Source: Candidatus Pseudomonas phytovorans (lineage in GTDB: Bacteria > Pseudomonadota > Gammaproteobacteria > Pseudomonadales > Pseudomonadaceae). Taken from it: a stretch of 64,000 bases of DNA. The notes below the pieces were generated by a model. That model saw only the letters and a program-made list of their open reading frames with translations. It made no database searches and had not been told where the DNA came from. The stretch spans positions 186,001 through 250,000 of the forward strand of contig CP119325.1 in the NCBI GenBank assembly GCA_029202525.1, given 5' to 3'. Shown in pieces: positions 40,694-49,783 of the stretch. Within the stretch, counting starts at the first letter, position 1. Each line of letters begins with the position of its first letter. The position numbers were made by a program, and so were the translations under genes.

Positions 40694-41512
40694 TCAGATC
40701 AGTTTCAGGAAGGCCTGACGCCATGCAGCATTTGCGGGCAACGCCAGGAAGTACGGGTTAAGCAACGACTCCCGCGCCGGGTACCGGAACGGTAGACGAT
40801 CCAGCCCGATCAGCTCGCCACCCGCCCCTTCCACCACACCCTGCGCCGCCGCAGTGTCCCACTGCGAGGTCGGCGCCAGGCGCGGATAGCAATCGGCGCT
40901 ACCTTCAGCCAGCAGGCAGAACTTCAACGAGCTACCGATATTGGCCAGCTCCAGCTCACCCACCGCAGCCCCCAACCCAGCCAACATTGCTTCCTGCTCC
41001 GGGCTGGAGTGCCGACGGCTGGCCACCACGGTAAACCGCTCGCCCTCTGCTGGCGCGTTGCGGACCTGGATCGGTCGAGCTGCCTCACCGGCATCCGCGC
41101 GCCAGGCCCCGAAACCGCGCCCACCGAAATAGCAGCGCCCGTTGGTCGGCATCGACACTACGCCAAACACCACCACACCGTTCTCAATCAGGGCGATGTT
41201 GACCGTGAACTCTTCGCTGCCGGCAATGAACTCCTTGGTGCCATCCAGCGGGTCGACCAGCCACCAGCGGCTCCAACCCTGCCGCTCGGCCAGCGGTATG
41301 TTGCAGTCCTCTTCAGACAGCACCGGAATGTGCGGCGCCAGCGCCAGCAGGCCATCGGCAATCACCCGGTGCGCGGCCAGGTCGGCGGCGGTAACCGGCG
41401 AATCGTCAGCCTTGCTGGTGACGGCCACATCGGCACGCCAGAACGGCAGGATCGCATCACCCGCCGTCAAAGCCAGCTTGACCACTTCGTGCATCAGTTG
41501 CAGGTCGTTCAT
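40694..41512 (-). CDS. cysQ: 3'(2'),5'-bisphosphate nucleotidase
   Basis: CysQ dephosphorylates PAP (and PAPS) formed in sulfate assimilation. It is an inositol-monophosphatase-fold enzyme of 272 residues. Metal site motifs are LSEEDCNIP and WLVDPLDGTKEFI, with the later WDTAAAQGVVEGAGG. It overlaps the upstream nudE by four bases. Confidence 0.95.
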   Translation of the reverse strand: MNDLQLMHEVVKLALTAGDAILPFWRADVAVTSKADDSPVTAADLAAHRVIADGLLALAPHIPVLSEEDCNIPLAERQGWSRWWLVDPLDGTKEFIAGSEEFTVNIALIENGVVVFGVVSMPTNGRCYFGGRGFGAWRADAGEAARPIQVRNAPAEGERFTVVASRRHSSPEQEAMLAGLGAAVGELELANIGSSLKFCLLAEGSADCYPRLAPTSQWDTAAAQGVVEGAGGELIGLDRLPFRYPARESLLNPYFLALPANAAWRQAFLKLI

Positions 41513-42075
41513 AGCTCCAGCAGCCCCCGCTGGATCAGCAGGTCACGCGTCAGGTAAAGCGCCGCCAGGGCGCGACCCTCGGTGAACTGCGGGTGCATGG
41601 CCAATGCCGACAACTCGCGCAGGTTGACCTTGTCGACCCGCATCGGTTCTGGCTCATCGCCTTCCAGGCGCTCTTCGTACAGCTCGGTGGCCAGCACGAC
41701 CTGGATCTTCTGGCTCATGTAGCCCGGCGACAGCGACAGCTCGGTCAGGTGCTCCAGCTGGCGGGCACCAAAACCGGCTTCTTCCTTGAGCTCCCGGTCG
41801 GCTGCCGCCAGCACGTCTTCGCCCGGTTCGATCAGGCCCTTGGGCAACGACAGCTCGTATTCATCGGTGCCGCCGCAATACTCCTCCACCAGCACAGCAT
41901 GCTCGCTGTCGAGCATGGCAACGATCATCACTGCCCCGTAACCATTGCCACGGCCGACCAGACGCTCGTAAGTGCGCTCGGCACCATTGCTGAAGCGCAA
42001 TTGCACGGCCTCGACGCGGAACAGGCGGCTGCTGGCGACGATTTCGCGATTGAGGACGGTGGGTTTCTGGCGCAT
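41509..42075 (-). CDS. nudE: ADP compounds hydrolase NudE
   Basis: Nudix hydrolase of 188 residues acting on adenosine dinucleotides such as ADP-ribose or Ap3A. The Nudix box is complete: GLIEPGEDVLAAADRELKEE followed by AGFGA. nudE-cysQ coupling with the divergent yrfG gene is the familiar pseudomonad arrangement. Confidence 0.94.
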   Translation of the reverse strand: MRQKPTVLNREIVASSRLFRVEAVQLRFSNGAERTYERLVGRGNGYGAVMIVAMLDSEHAVLVEEYCGGTDEYELSLPKGLIEPGEDVLAAADRELKEEAGFGARQLEHLTELSLSPGYMSQKIQVVLATELYEERLEGDEPEPMRVDKVNLRELSALAMHPQFTEGRALAALYLTRDLLIQRGLLEL

Positions 42076-42139
42076 GGGGCGGCTCCTTGGCGTGAACGGG
42101 TTACTATACCGTGGCTAGCCGACTGATCGAGAGTTTCCC

Positions 42140-42802
42140 ATGCCTGTTATTCCCTGGTCTGCCATCGATACCGTCCTGCTGGACATGGACGGCACCCTGC
42201 TCGACCTGCATTACGACAACCGTTTCTGGCTGGAGCACCTGCCCCAGCGCTATGCCGAGCTGCACGGGGTGAGCCGGGCCATGGCGGAAATGGAGCTGCA
42301 GCCGCTGTTCGAGCGCAATGCCGGCACCCTGAACTGGTATTGCCTGGACTTCTGGAGCCGCGAGTTGCGCCTGCCGATCCGTGAGCTGAAACAGGAAATC
42401 GCCGACCTGATCGCCCTGCGCCCGGACGCCGATACGTTCCTGGCGGCAATCCGCAAGGCGGGCAAACGGGTGATAATGATCACCAATGCTCACCGCGACT
42501 CGCTGTCGTTGAAGCTGGAGCGGGTAGAGCTGGCGCCGTATTTCGAGCGGCTGATCAGCTCGCATGACTATGGCTACCCGAAGGAAAGCCCGCAGTTCTG
42601 GGATGCCTTGCAGGCAGACATCGGCTTTGAGCCGAGGCGCAGCTTGTTTATCGATGACACGCTGGCGATTCTGCGCAGCGCGCGGGAGTTTGGCGTGGGT
42701 CATTTGCTGGCGGTGCGCCAGCCGGATAGCAAGGCCGGGCCGCGGGATACCGAAGAGTTTGCGGCGGTCGAGGATTACCGGGAGTTACTGGAAGGCCTGT
42801 GA
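42140..42802 (+). CDS. yrfG: GMP/IMP nucleotidase-like HAD hydrolase
   Basis: 220-residue HAD phosphatase. Motif I DMDGTLLDL, motif II ITNAH, and motif IV FIDDTLAILRSAREFGVGH are visible. YrfG of E. coli dephosphorylates purine nucleotides. It is divergent from nudE by 64 bases, and a REP pair follows. Confidence 0.9.
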   Translation: MPVIPWSAIDTVLLDMDGTLLDLHYDNRFWLEHLPQRYAELHGVSRAMAEMELQPLFERNAGTLNWYCLDFWSRELRLPIRELKQEIADLIALRPDADTFLAAIRKAGKRVIMITNAHRDSLSLKLERVELAPYFERLISSHDYGYPKESPQFWDALQADIGFEPRRSLFIDDTLAILRSAREFGVGHLLAVRQPDSKAGPRDTEEFAAVEDYRELLEGL

Positions 42803-42907
42803 GGCCCTCTTCGCGGGACAAGCCCGCTCCCACAAGTCGGCCGCTGGGTTCTGGTTCAGCGGTAAATCTGTGGGAGCGGGCTTGTCCCGCGAAGAGGCCG
42901 GCACAGG
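42803..42907. repeat. Paired REP elements (inverted)
   Basis: CGCGGGACAAGCCCGCTCCC (about 42812-42831) and mirror GGGAGCGGGCTTGTCCCGCG, at convergent ends of yrfG and the LysM gene. Confidence 0.9.
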
Positions 42908-42916
42908 CTGTGAAGA

Positions 42917-43357
42917 TCAGTCAGGAATACGCAGCACCTGCCCCGGATAGATCTTGTCCGGGTGCGAGAGCATCGGTTTGTTGGCCTCGAAAATCTTGTT
43001 GTACTGGTTGGCATTGCCGTAAACCACCACAGAGATGGCCGACAGGGTGTCGCCCTTCTTCACGGTGACGAACCGTGCCGCTGCCACCACCGGCCCGGTC
43101 ACGGTGATCTGGTCATCGACGCTGGCCACACCGTTGATGTTGCCCGCTGCAAGGATGATCTTTTCCTTCTCTTCCTGGCTGGCCACTTCACCCTTGAGGA
43201 TGATCTTGTCTCCCTCGACAGTGGCGGTGATGTTCGGGTTGCCCAGGCCAACACTTTCCACGTGTTTCTTCAGTTGCTCCTCGGCATTGGCATTACCGGG
43301 GGTCAGTAGGTCGATCAACTTCTCGCCGGCTTCTTTCACGAAACTGAACAGGCTCAT
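42917..43357 (-). CDS. LysM/BON domain protein (YgaU/Kbp-like)
   Basis: 146 residues. An N-terminal BON domain (about 25-90; NPNITATVEGDKIILKGEV, NINGVASVDDQI) is followed by a LysM domain (about 96-145; YTVKKGDTL-type VTVKKGDTLSAISVVVYG and PGQVLRIPD). This matches YgaU/Kbp, a potassium-binding protein in E. coli; LysM otherwise binds peptidoglycan. There is no signal peptide, consistent with Kbp being cytoplasmic. Confidence 0.9.
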   Translation of the reverse strand: MSLFSFVKEAGEKLIDLLTPGNANAEEQLKKHVESVGLGNPNITATVEGDKIILKGEVASQEEKEKIILAAGNINGVASVDDQITVTGPVVAAARFVTVKKGDTLSAISVVVYGNANQYNKIFEANKPMLSHPDKIYPGQVLRIPD

Positions 43358-43535
43358 TGCGTTCTCCTTGTTGATGAAACCTCGGACACACGAGTCTAGG
43401 TCAGCTTTTCCACCCGCGCCCCCTGTGCGACCAATCGACGCGATCTATCAAGGCATAGACCCTGGCGACTAGACGCCGCCGGCCTGCAAGCATAAGCTTG
43501 TGCCATCAGAAAGCCGCCGGTATTCAGCGCCCCCG

Positions 43536-44375
43536 ATGAACAGCAAACCTCCGGTCTGCGCGGCCTCATCGCCCTTGTCCATGCCCGCCGCCAGCAACAC
43601 CTACGATTACGTCCAGCTCAGCGACGCCAAACGCGACAGCACCCCGCTGGCCGAGGAAGTTGCCCTGGCCATTGTCTACAACGGCCTAAACCAGGCGGTG
43701 ATGCTGGTCAGCCCCACCGACCTGGAAGACTTCGCGGTCGGCTTCAGCGTTGGCAGCGGTATTGTCGAAGGCATCACAGAAATCTACGACCTGAAGCTCT
43801 CCGGCAGCGGTTCGGCGATGTATGCCGACCTGGAGATCTCCAGCCGAGCGTTCTGGAACCTGAAAAACCAGCGTCGCCAGCTGGCGGGTACCAGTGGGTG
43901 CGGCCTGTGTGGGGTCGAAGCGCTTGAACAGGCGCTACCGGATCTGGCCGAGCTGCCGGGCGCGCCGCTGCCACCCGCGCAGTGGCTGGTAGGCTTGCGG
44001 GAACGCATTGATGCCTTCCAGCCACTAGGCCAGCACTGTGGTGCGGTGCATGCGGCACTGTTCATGGACCGCCATGGCGAGCTTCTGCTGGGCCGTGAAG
44101 ACATCGGCCGGCACAACGCCCTCGACAAACTGATCGGCGCCCTGCTGCGCCAAGGCATCGACAGCGAAGGGGGCCTGGCCATTGTCACCAGCCGCTGCAG
44201 CCTGGAGCTGATCCAGAAAGTGCTGCGTGCCGGCATCCAGACCCTGGTGAGCCTGTCGGCCCCGACCGGCCTTGCCCTGCAATGGGCACGCAAGCACAAC
44301 CTCAACCTCATCCATTTGCCCAAGCACAGCGCACCGCGGGTCTACAGCCCGGCGGCGGAGTCGCAACAGCCGTGA
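43536..44375 (+). CDS. fdhD: Formate dehydrogenase accessory sulfurtransferase
   Basis: FdhD passes sulfur from IscS to the molybdenum cofactor of formate dehydrogenase. It has 279 residues if starting at the ATG at 43536; a GTG at 43500 is also possible and neither has a clear ribosome site. The persulfide cysteines C122 and C125 sit in GTSGCGLCGVEAL. HCGAVHAALF, GREDIGRHNALDKLIG and VTSRCSLELIQK are family hallmarks. No formate dehydrogenase structural gene is in the window downstream. Confidence 0.94.
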   Translation: MNSKPPVCAASSPLSMPAASNTYDYVQLSDAKRDSTPLAEEVALAIVYNGLNQAVMLVSPTDLEDFAVGFSVGSGIVEGITEIYDLKLSGSGSAMYADLEISSRAFWNLKNQRRQLAGTSGCGLCGVEALEQALPDLAELPGAPLPPAQWLVGLRERIDAFQPLGQHCGAVHAALFMDRHGELLLGREDIGRHNALDKLIGALLRQGIDSEGGLAIVTSRCSLELIQKVLRAGIQTLVSLSAPTGLALQWARKHNLNLIHLPKHSAPRVYSPAAESQQP

Positions 44376-44423
44376 TCTCTTACCATCACTTCCCGGACAG
44401 GACGGGCGCACCCTGTAAAAACG

Positions 44424-44457
44424 AAAAAAGCCCTGTTCCGTGGCGGTTCAGGGCTTT
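44424..44457 (+). terminator. Terminator after fdhD
   Basis: Stem AAAGCCCTG/CAGGGCTTT (44427-44435 and 44449-44457), preceded by A-rich sequence. The T run is short. Confidence 0.7.
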
Positions 44458-44614
44458 GTCATAAAGGTCTCAGACCGCCGAAAATCGATAAAGTTTCACA
44501 GTAAATACAGCAACTTAGAGAATTGTGTACAACTCGTGTTACTCGTCGGATTTCCGTTGCCAGCCACACCGCTTAGCCTCAAATTCGCCTCGTCATCCCT
44601 ATGAGGCTCTCTTG

Positions 44615-45094
44615 ATGAAGAAGTACTCCTCGATTCTGTTGTTGTCTTTCAGCTTGCTCAGCGGCGTTGCCATGGCAGGCGGCACCACCGAGGCCGGCAT
44701 CGGCGGCGCATTGGGTGGGGTACTGGGCTCCGTGGTGGGCAACTCCATCGGTGGCAGCACTGGCGGCGCCATTGGTGCCGGCCTGGGCGGCGCGGCCGGC
44801 GGTGCGCTGGGCGCCGACAAGCGCCAGCGCGGTGAGGCCGCTATCGGCGGCGCGCTGGGCGCAGCAGGCGGTAACGTGGTCGGTCGCTCGGTGGGCGGCA
44901 CCACTGGTAGTTACATTGGCGCGGCAGCCGGCGGTGGTGCCGGTGGTGCGTTGGGTAACTATATGGGCAACAAGGCCGACGAAGACGAGCGCCATGAAGA
45001 TCGCCGCTACCGTCGCGGCTACGACGACCGTCGCCACTACGATCGCGGCCGCCACTACGGCCACCGCAAGCACAAGCGCCACTGGCGCGACTGA
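44615..45094 (+). CDS. Glycine-zipper protein with charged, His-rich tail
   Basis: 159 residues from the ATG at 44615 with GAGG upstream. The signal peptide MKKYSSILLLSFSLLSGVAM leads to AGGTTEAG. Then come repeated small-residue zippers (GGALGGVLGSVVGNSIGG, GGALGAAGGNVVG, GAAAGGGAGGALGNYMG), typical of the YMGG/OmpA-like glycine-zipper family that packs into membranes. The last 40 residues are a run of Asp, Arg, Tyr and His that might bind metal or anionic polymers. Likely envelope-located; function unknown. Confidence 0.85.
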   Translation: MKKYSSILLLSFSLLSGVAMAGGTTEAGIGGALGGVLGSVVGNSIGGSTGGAIGAGLGGAAGGALGADKRQRGEAAIGGALGAAGGNVVGRSVGGTTGSYIGAAAGGGAGGALGNYMGNKADEDERHEDRRYRRGYDDRRHYDRGRHYGHRKHKRHWRD

Positions 45095-45120
45095 TGCCTG
45101 AGGGCCCTGCCCCGGCAACA

Positions 45121-45150
45121 AAAACCCCGCCCCCGCCGGCGGGTTTTTTT
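45121..45150. terminator. Terminator between convergent genes
   Basis: Stem CCCGCC/GGCGGG (45126-45131 and 45138-45143) followed by T7, touching the stop codon of the minus-strand thioesterase. Confidence 0.85.
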
Positions 45151-45590
45151 TATGCCTGCTGCTCCAGCACAAGGCCAGACAGGATCACCTGCAGCGCTTC
45201 TGGCAGCGCCACGGGTCGGCCACTGGCGCGCTCGATGAACACCTGCACCACCCCACCTGCTGCACACGCCTCTGCCTCTCCCGGGCGGAACAGCGCCAGG
45301 CGGTACTCCACCGTACTGCCCGCCAGGCGCGTCACTCCCAAGCCCACTTCGAGCACATCGGGGAACCCCGGCAGCGCATAGAAATCCGCAGCCGAACTGA
45401 CCACGAAGGCCGCCAGCTCGCCGTCACGCAGGTCCACCTCGGCCTGCTCGACGAGGAAGGCATGGATAGCGGTCTCGAAGAAGCCATGCACGGTGGCGCC
45501 GGCGATATGGCCGTTGACGTCGTTGTCCGAAGGGCGTGTGAGAATGGGGTGGAAGTGGGAGAAGGCAGTGCGCTGAGGGGATTCGGTCAT
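45150..45590 (-). CDS. Acyl-CoA thioesterase, 4HBT hotdog family
   Basis: 146 residues from the ATG at 45590 (MTESPQRTAFS). The 4-hydroxybenzoyl-CoA-thioesterase pattern ILTRPSDNDVNGHIAGATVHGFFETAIHAFL is clear, with the usual Asp (SDNDVNGH, for SDxDxxGHVNN). Later parts are LGVTRLAGSTVEYRLALF and FVERASGRPVALP-like FIERASGRPVALP. Substrate unknown. A longer frame runs upstream through a REP pair and is not a real extension. Confidence 0.85.
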   Translation of the reverse strand: MTESPQRTAFSHFHPILTRPSDNDVNGHIAGATVHGFFETAIHAFLVEQAEVDLRDGELAAFVVSSAADFYALPGFPDVLEVGLGVTRLAGSTVEYRLALFRPGEAEACAAGGVVQVFIERASGRPVALPEALQVILSGLVLEQQA

Positions 45591-45684
45591 CTGTCTGGCT
45601 CTTGTCTTCGCAATTGATGCTGACAGTGAAACAGAAAAACCAGGTTCTCGCTGCCCGTGCGGGGCCCAAGGTCTGTCGAGATCC

Positions 45685-45802
45685 CCTGTAGGAGCGGCCT
45701 TGTGTCGCGATGGGCCGCAAAGCGGCCCCGACAATTTATGCATTGACGCTGCAATCCTGGGGCCGCTCCGCGGCCCATCGCGACACAAGGCCGCTCCTAC
45801 AA
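45685..45802. repeat. Paired REP-like elements, second family
   Basis: Mirror copies of TGTAGGAGCGGCCTTGTGTC (continuing GCGA) with GGGCCGC side stems, between the thioesterase and pckA on the minus strand. Confidence 0.9.
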
Positions 45803-45830
45803 GGAATTGCACCAGCCGGAAATCAGGAAC

Positions 45831-45860
45831 AAAAAAGCCGCCCATTGAGGGCGGCTTTTT
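45831..45860. terminator. Terminator of pckA
   Basis: Stem GCCGCCC/GGGCGGC with loop ATTGA, A6 on the left and T5 on the right. Confidence 0.9.
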
Positions 45861-45878
45861 GTTGCAGCTGGGCGTAGC

Positions 45879-47420
45879 TTACAGCTGCGGGCCAGCGGCC
45901 TTGATGGCGTCGGAAACTTCGAACTTCTTGAAGTTTTCGATGAACAGCTTGGCCAGGCCTTGGGCCGCGTCGTCGTAGGCAGCTTTGTCAGCCCAGTTGG
46001 TGCGCGGGTTGAGCAGCTCGGTTTCAACACCCGGAACGGCCTTCGGCACGTCCAGGTTGATGATGTCCAGGTGCTCGGTTTCGGCACCGATCAGCGCGCC
46101 GCTCTGGATCGCAGCGATCACCGCACGGGTGGTCGGGATGCTGAAGCGCTTGCCAACGCCGTAGCCACCACCGGTCCAGCCGGTGTTGACCAGATAGACC
46201 TTGGAACCGAAGGCCTTGATACGCTTGATCAGCAGCTCGGCGTAGACGCCGGCCGGGCGCGGGAAGAACGGCGCGCCGAAGCAGGTGGAGAAGGTCGACT
46301 TGATGCCGCTGCCCGAGCCCATTTCGGTAGAACCGACCAGCGCGGTGTAACCCGACAGGAAGTGGTAGGCCGCCTGCTCGTTGTTCAGGATCGACACTGG
46401 CGGCAGTACGCCGGTCAGGTCGCAGGTCAGGAAGATGACAGCGTTAGGCTCGCCGCCCAGGTTCTTCTCGGAGACCTTGGCAACATGCTCCAGCGGGTAG
46501 GCGGCACGGCTGTTCTGGGTCAGGCTGACATCAGTGTAATCGGCGTGCTTGGCATCGTTGATGACGACGTTTTCCAACACGGCGCCATGCTTGATGGCTT
46601 TCCAGATGACCGGCTCGTTCTTCTCGGACAGGTCGATGCACTTGGCGTAGCAGCCGCCTTCGATGTTGAAGACAACGCCTTCGCCCCAGCCGTGCTCGTC
46701 GTCACCGATCAGGTAACGGCTTTCGTCAGCCGACAGGGTAGTCTTGCCAGTGCCGGACAGGCCGAAGAACAGGGTCACATCGCCTTCTTCACCGATGTTG
46801 GCCGCGCAGTGCATTGGCAGTACGTCGGCAGCCGGCAGCAGGAAGTTCTGCACCGAGAACATGGCTTTCTTCATTTCGCCGGCGTAGCGCATGCCAGCGA
46901 TCAGCACTTTCTTCTGGGCGAAATTGATGATTACGCAACCGTCGGAGTTGGTGCCGTCACGCTCAGGCTCGCACTCGAAGTTGGCAACGTTGAGCACTTG
47001 CCACTGGTCACGACCGGCCGGGTTGAACTGCTCCGGGTTGATGAACAGGCAACGACCGAACAGGTTCTGCCAGGCAGTCTGGGTGGTCATTTTCACCGGC
47101 AGGTAGTGATCGTCTGCGGCCCCTACGTGAACGTAGGAAACGAAGTGATCCTGAGCGTTGTTGAACGCCTCGACGCGAGCCCACAGGGCATCGAACTTGT
47201 CGGCCGGGAACTTGCGGTTGATCGGGCCCCAGCCAATCTGGTCCTGGGTGGACGGTTCTTCGACGATGAAACGGTCAGCCGGCGAACGGCCAGTACGGTG
47301 ACCAGTCTCTACGACCAGTGCGCCAGTATCGGCTAGTACGCCTTCACCGCGTTGCAGCGCTTCTTCTACCAGCATATCGACGCTCAGGTCGGTGTACACG
47401 GTGTTGTTGGCTTGCGTCAT
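45879..47420 (-). CDS. pckA: Phosphoenolpyruvate carboxykinase (ATP)
   Basis: PckA turns oxaloacetate plus ATP into phosphoenolpyruvate and CO2, the entry step of gluconeogenesis. It has 513 residues from the ATG at 47420 (MTQANNTVY); an ATG 12 codons upstream has no better support. The kinase-1a P-loop GLSGTGKTT lies at 220-228, with metal-site motifs ADESRYLIGDDEHGW and GYTALVGSTEMG. Single-gene unit with its own terminator. Confidence 0.97.
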   Translation of the reverse strand: MTQANNTVYTDLSVDMLVEEALQRGEGVLADTGALVVETGHRTGRSPADRFIVEEPSTQDQIGWGPINRKFPADKFDALWARVEAFNNAQDHFVSYVHVGAADDHYLPVKMTTQTAWQNLFGRCLFINPEQFNPAGRDQWQVLNVANFECEPERDGTNSDGCVIINFAQKKVLIAGMRYAGEMKKAMFSVQNFLLPAADVLPMHCAANIGEEGDVTLFFGLSGTGKTTLSADESRYLIGDDEHGWGEGVVFNIEGGCYAKCIDLSEKNEPVIWKAIKHGAVLENVVINDAKHADYTDVSLTQNSRAAYPLEHVAKVSEKNLGGEPNAVIFLTCDLTGVLPPVSILNNEQAAYHFLSGYTALVGSTEMGSGSGIKSTFSTCFGAPFFPRPAGVYAELLIKRIKAFGSKVYLVNTGWTGGGYGVGKRFSIPTTRAVIAAIQSGALIGAETEHLDIINLDVPKAVPGVETELLNPRTNWADKAAYDDAAQGLAKLFIENFKKFEVSDAIKAAGPQL

Positions 47421-47600
47421 GAGATACCCCATCCGGCCCGAGGCCGAGTGCTCCAAACGTTTTGTAGTTGTCTGTAAAAAACTACTACAGCGAAAAAAAG
47501 TGGCCGGATTATGCCAGAAACGCCCAAAAAAAGTAGGCCCCTCCTGTCGTAACCGCGCTTTTGCGCAATTCGACAGGAGATTCCCCTGAAATTAAACGTT

Positions 47601-48500
47601 TCAGTGGCGAGTTTCTGACGCCGTGTCAGTACCGCCACCGGCAAACAGTTGCGCCACATCGCTGGCATCGAAGAAATAGCGCTCATTGCAGAACTGGCAA
47701 TCGATCTCCACCTTACCGCCGCATTCTTCCACCAACGCTTTGGCGTCGGGCTCGCCCAAGCTGACCAGCGCATTGCCGGAACGTTCGCGCGAGCAGCTGC
47801 AGTTGAAACGCAGCGGCTGGATGTCGAACAAACGCACGGCGTCTTCGTGGTACAGACGATGCAGCAGCGTTTCGTTGCCCTCGGTCCACTCGTCGGCCTT
47901 CAGCGTGCTGGCCAGGGCCAATACATGCTGCCAGCTTTCTTCACGCTCTTCATCGTCCGGCTGGCGGTCGCGCGGCAGTTGCTGCAGCAGCAGGCCGCGG
48001 GCCTTGCCGCTGGAGGTGTCGAGCCAGAAGCGCGTGTTCAGTTGCTGCGACTGCACGAAGTAGCTGGTGAAGCACTCCGCCAGGCTGGCGCCTTCGAGGT
48101 CGACGGTACCTTGATAGCGCTGGCCTTTGACCGGGTCGATGGTCAAGGTCAGGTGACCGTCGGGCATCAGCTGCGCCAGTGTGGCACCCGCTGGAATCTG
48201 CGAGGCATCGTAGCGGGCCACGCCACGGATCTCCCGGTCACCGGAACATTCGACCATCAGCAGCGGGATCGGCCCTTCGGAGCGTGCCTGCAGAATCAGC
48301 AGGCCATCGAACTTCAGCGCCCCCACCAGCAAGGCGGTAGCCGCCATCAGTTCACCGAGCAGTGCCTGCACCGGCTGCGGGTACTCGTGACGCGCCAGCA
48401 CCGCGGCGTAGCTGGCATCGAGAGACACCCACTCGCCGCGCACATCACGCTCGTCGAAGATGAAACGTTGGGTGAAATCGGTATCTGGCAAATCGCTCAT
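47601..48500 (-). CDS. hslO: Redox-regulated chaperone Hsp33
   Basis: Hsp33 holds unfolding proteins when oxidised. It has 299 residues. The zinc-binding cysteines C234, C236 (FNCSCSRER), C268 and C271 (CQFC) form the redox switch at the C-terminus. It lies downstream of hslR on the same strand with a 289-base gap that contains no gene. That gap has a weak hairpin GCCCGG/CCGGGC at 48765-48784 after hslR. Confidence 0.97.
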   Translation of the reverse strand: MSDLPDTDFTQRFIFDERDVRGEWVSLDASYAAVLARHEYPQPVQALLGELMAATALLVGALKFDGLLILQARSEGPIPLLMVECSGDREIRGVARYDASQIPAGATLAQLMPDGHLTLTIDPVKGQRYQGTVDLEGASLAECFTSYFVQSQQLNTRFWLDTSSGKARGLLLQQLPRDRQPDDEEREESWQHVLALASTLKADEWTEGNETLLHRLYHEDAVRLFDIQPLRFNCSCSRERSGNALVSLGEPDAKALVEECGGKVEIDCQFCNERYFFDASDVAQLFAGGGTDTASETRH

Positions 48501-48789
48501 AGGTTTTAGCTATCTGAAAGGGTGGTTAAACAGGGTTGCAGAGTCCCAGCGCTTGATGACTGAGCGCTCACAAGTAGTCCGGTCCTGTTTGCAATAGGGG
48601 CTATTTTATGGCGAATCGACCACTGTTCCAAGCAAGGACCATTTGTTCCTGTTAATGGTGGTGCGGGCACTGTTTTCCAAGTGGACTGGCGCAGACCCTC
48701 AAGAGAGTTCGACAGAAGGTTGGAAAATACCGCTGGTCGGGCGATAAGCGCTGAACCGCCACATGCCCGGGGCTACGTCCGGGCACCTG

Positions 48790-49191
48790 CTATTCGAAAC
48801 TGCCATGCAGCTGGTGAATCTGCCGCCGCTGCTTCTTGGTCGGCCGGCCGTCGGTGGTCACACCCATGGCCCCTGCCTTGCGCATTTCGGCCGCCTGCTC
48901 CCGGCGGCGCACACTCTCTTCGGTCTCTTCATACAGCGTCTGCGCCTCGGGCGCGCCACGGCGTACCACCGACAACGCCTTCACCTCCACCGTGCGCTCA
49001 TCAAACCCTGTACGCAGCACGAACTGGTCACCTACCCGCGGCTCCTTCCCCGGCTTGCAACGCTCGCCCCGGCAATGCACCTTGCCGCTCTCGATCGCCG
49101 CCTTGGCCAGCGCCCGCGTCTTGTAGAACCGCGCCGCCCATAACCACTTGTCCAGGCGAACCTTATCGTCGTCTTCGGCTTTTTGTGCCAT
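48790..49191 (-). CDS. hslR: Ribosome-associated heat shock protein Hsp15
   Basis: 133 residues from the ATG at 49191 with GAGG seven bases upstream. The S4 RNA-binding domain is at the start (VRLDKWLWAARFYKTRALAKAAIESGKV). The C-terminal tail is basic (TKKQRRQIHQLHGSF). Hsp15 rescues stalled 50S subunits carrying peptidyl-tRNA. It is divergent from rimB. Confidence 0.95.
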   Translation of the reverse strand: MAQKAEDDDKVRLDKWLWAARFYKTRALAKAAIESGKVHCRGERCKPGKEPRVGDQFVLRTGFDERTVEVKALSVVRRGAPEAQTLYEETEESVRRREQAAEMRKAGAMGVTTDGRPTKKQRRQIHQLHGSFE

Positions 49192-49300
49192 CCCGTTACC
49201 TCGGATTCTGTCTTTCATCGAACTGTACTACCTTCACATACGGATGCAAAAAGTCCCCGCGGTGCTTACAGTTCACCACCTCATTCGCAGGGTGTGCTTC

Positions 49301-49783
49301 GTGAAGACATTTGACCATTTGACTGTGATCGGCCTGCGCGAGTGGGTCGCCCTCCCCGACCTTGGCGTGGCCGGGCTGCGCGCCAAGATCGACACCGGCG
49401 CCAGCACCTCCAGCCTGCACGCCACCGAGGTGGAGCCGTTCGAGCGCGATGGCCAGCCCTGGGTACGTTTCACTGCACATCTGGGCACAGTGGTACAACT
49501 GCGCCACCGGCGCTGCGAGGCACCGTTGGTGAACAGAAAGACCATCAGAAGCTCCAACGGTCACGCTCAGACCCGTTATGTCATCCGCACGTCATTGGCT
49601 TTGGGTGATCGTGTGTGGGAAGTGGAGTTTACCCTGGCCTGCCGCAAGAGCATGCGCTACCGCCTGCTACTTGGCTCCAAGGCGCTGATTCACGGCCAGT
49701 TGGTGGTCAACCCTGGCCTTAAGTACGTCCAAGACAAACCGGCCTTTGCGGCCACCCTTTCCCCTGTCACAGGTGCTGCATGA
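49301..49783 (+). CDS. rimB: RimB-like retropepsin-type peptidase (ATP-dependent zinc protease family)
   Basis: 160 residues from a GTG at 49301 with AGGG upstream (alternative ATG at 49244). The aspartic-protease-like motif is KIDTGASTSSLHA (D31-T-G-A), with later YVIRTSLALGDRVWEVEFTL and MRYRLLLGSKAL. Proteins of this family in Pseudomonas sit beside rimK and trim the glutamate tails it adds to ribosomal protein S6. It overlaps rimK by four bases. Confidence 0.88.
   Translation: MKTFDHLTVIGLREWVALPDLGVAGLRAKIDTGASTSSLHATEVEPFERDGQPWVRFTAHLGTVVQLRHRRCEAPLVNRKTIRSSNGHAQTRYVIRTSLALGDRVWEVEFTLACRKSMRYRLLLGSKALIHGQLVVNPGLKYVQDKPAFAATLSPVTGAA

Noticed and set aside
45591..45845. N-terminal extension of the 4HBT thioesterase
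   Set aside because: The extra residues are translated REP sequence; the family start is at 45590.
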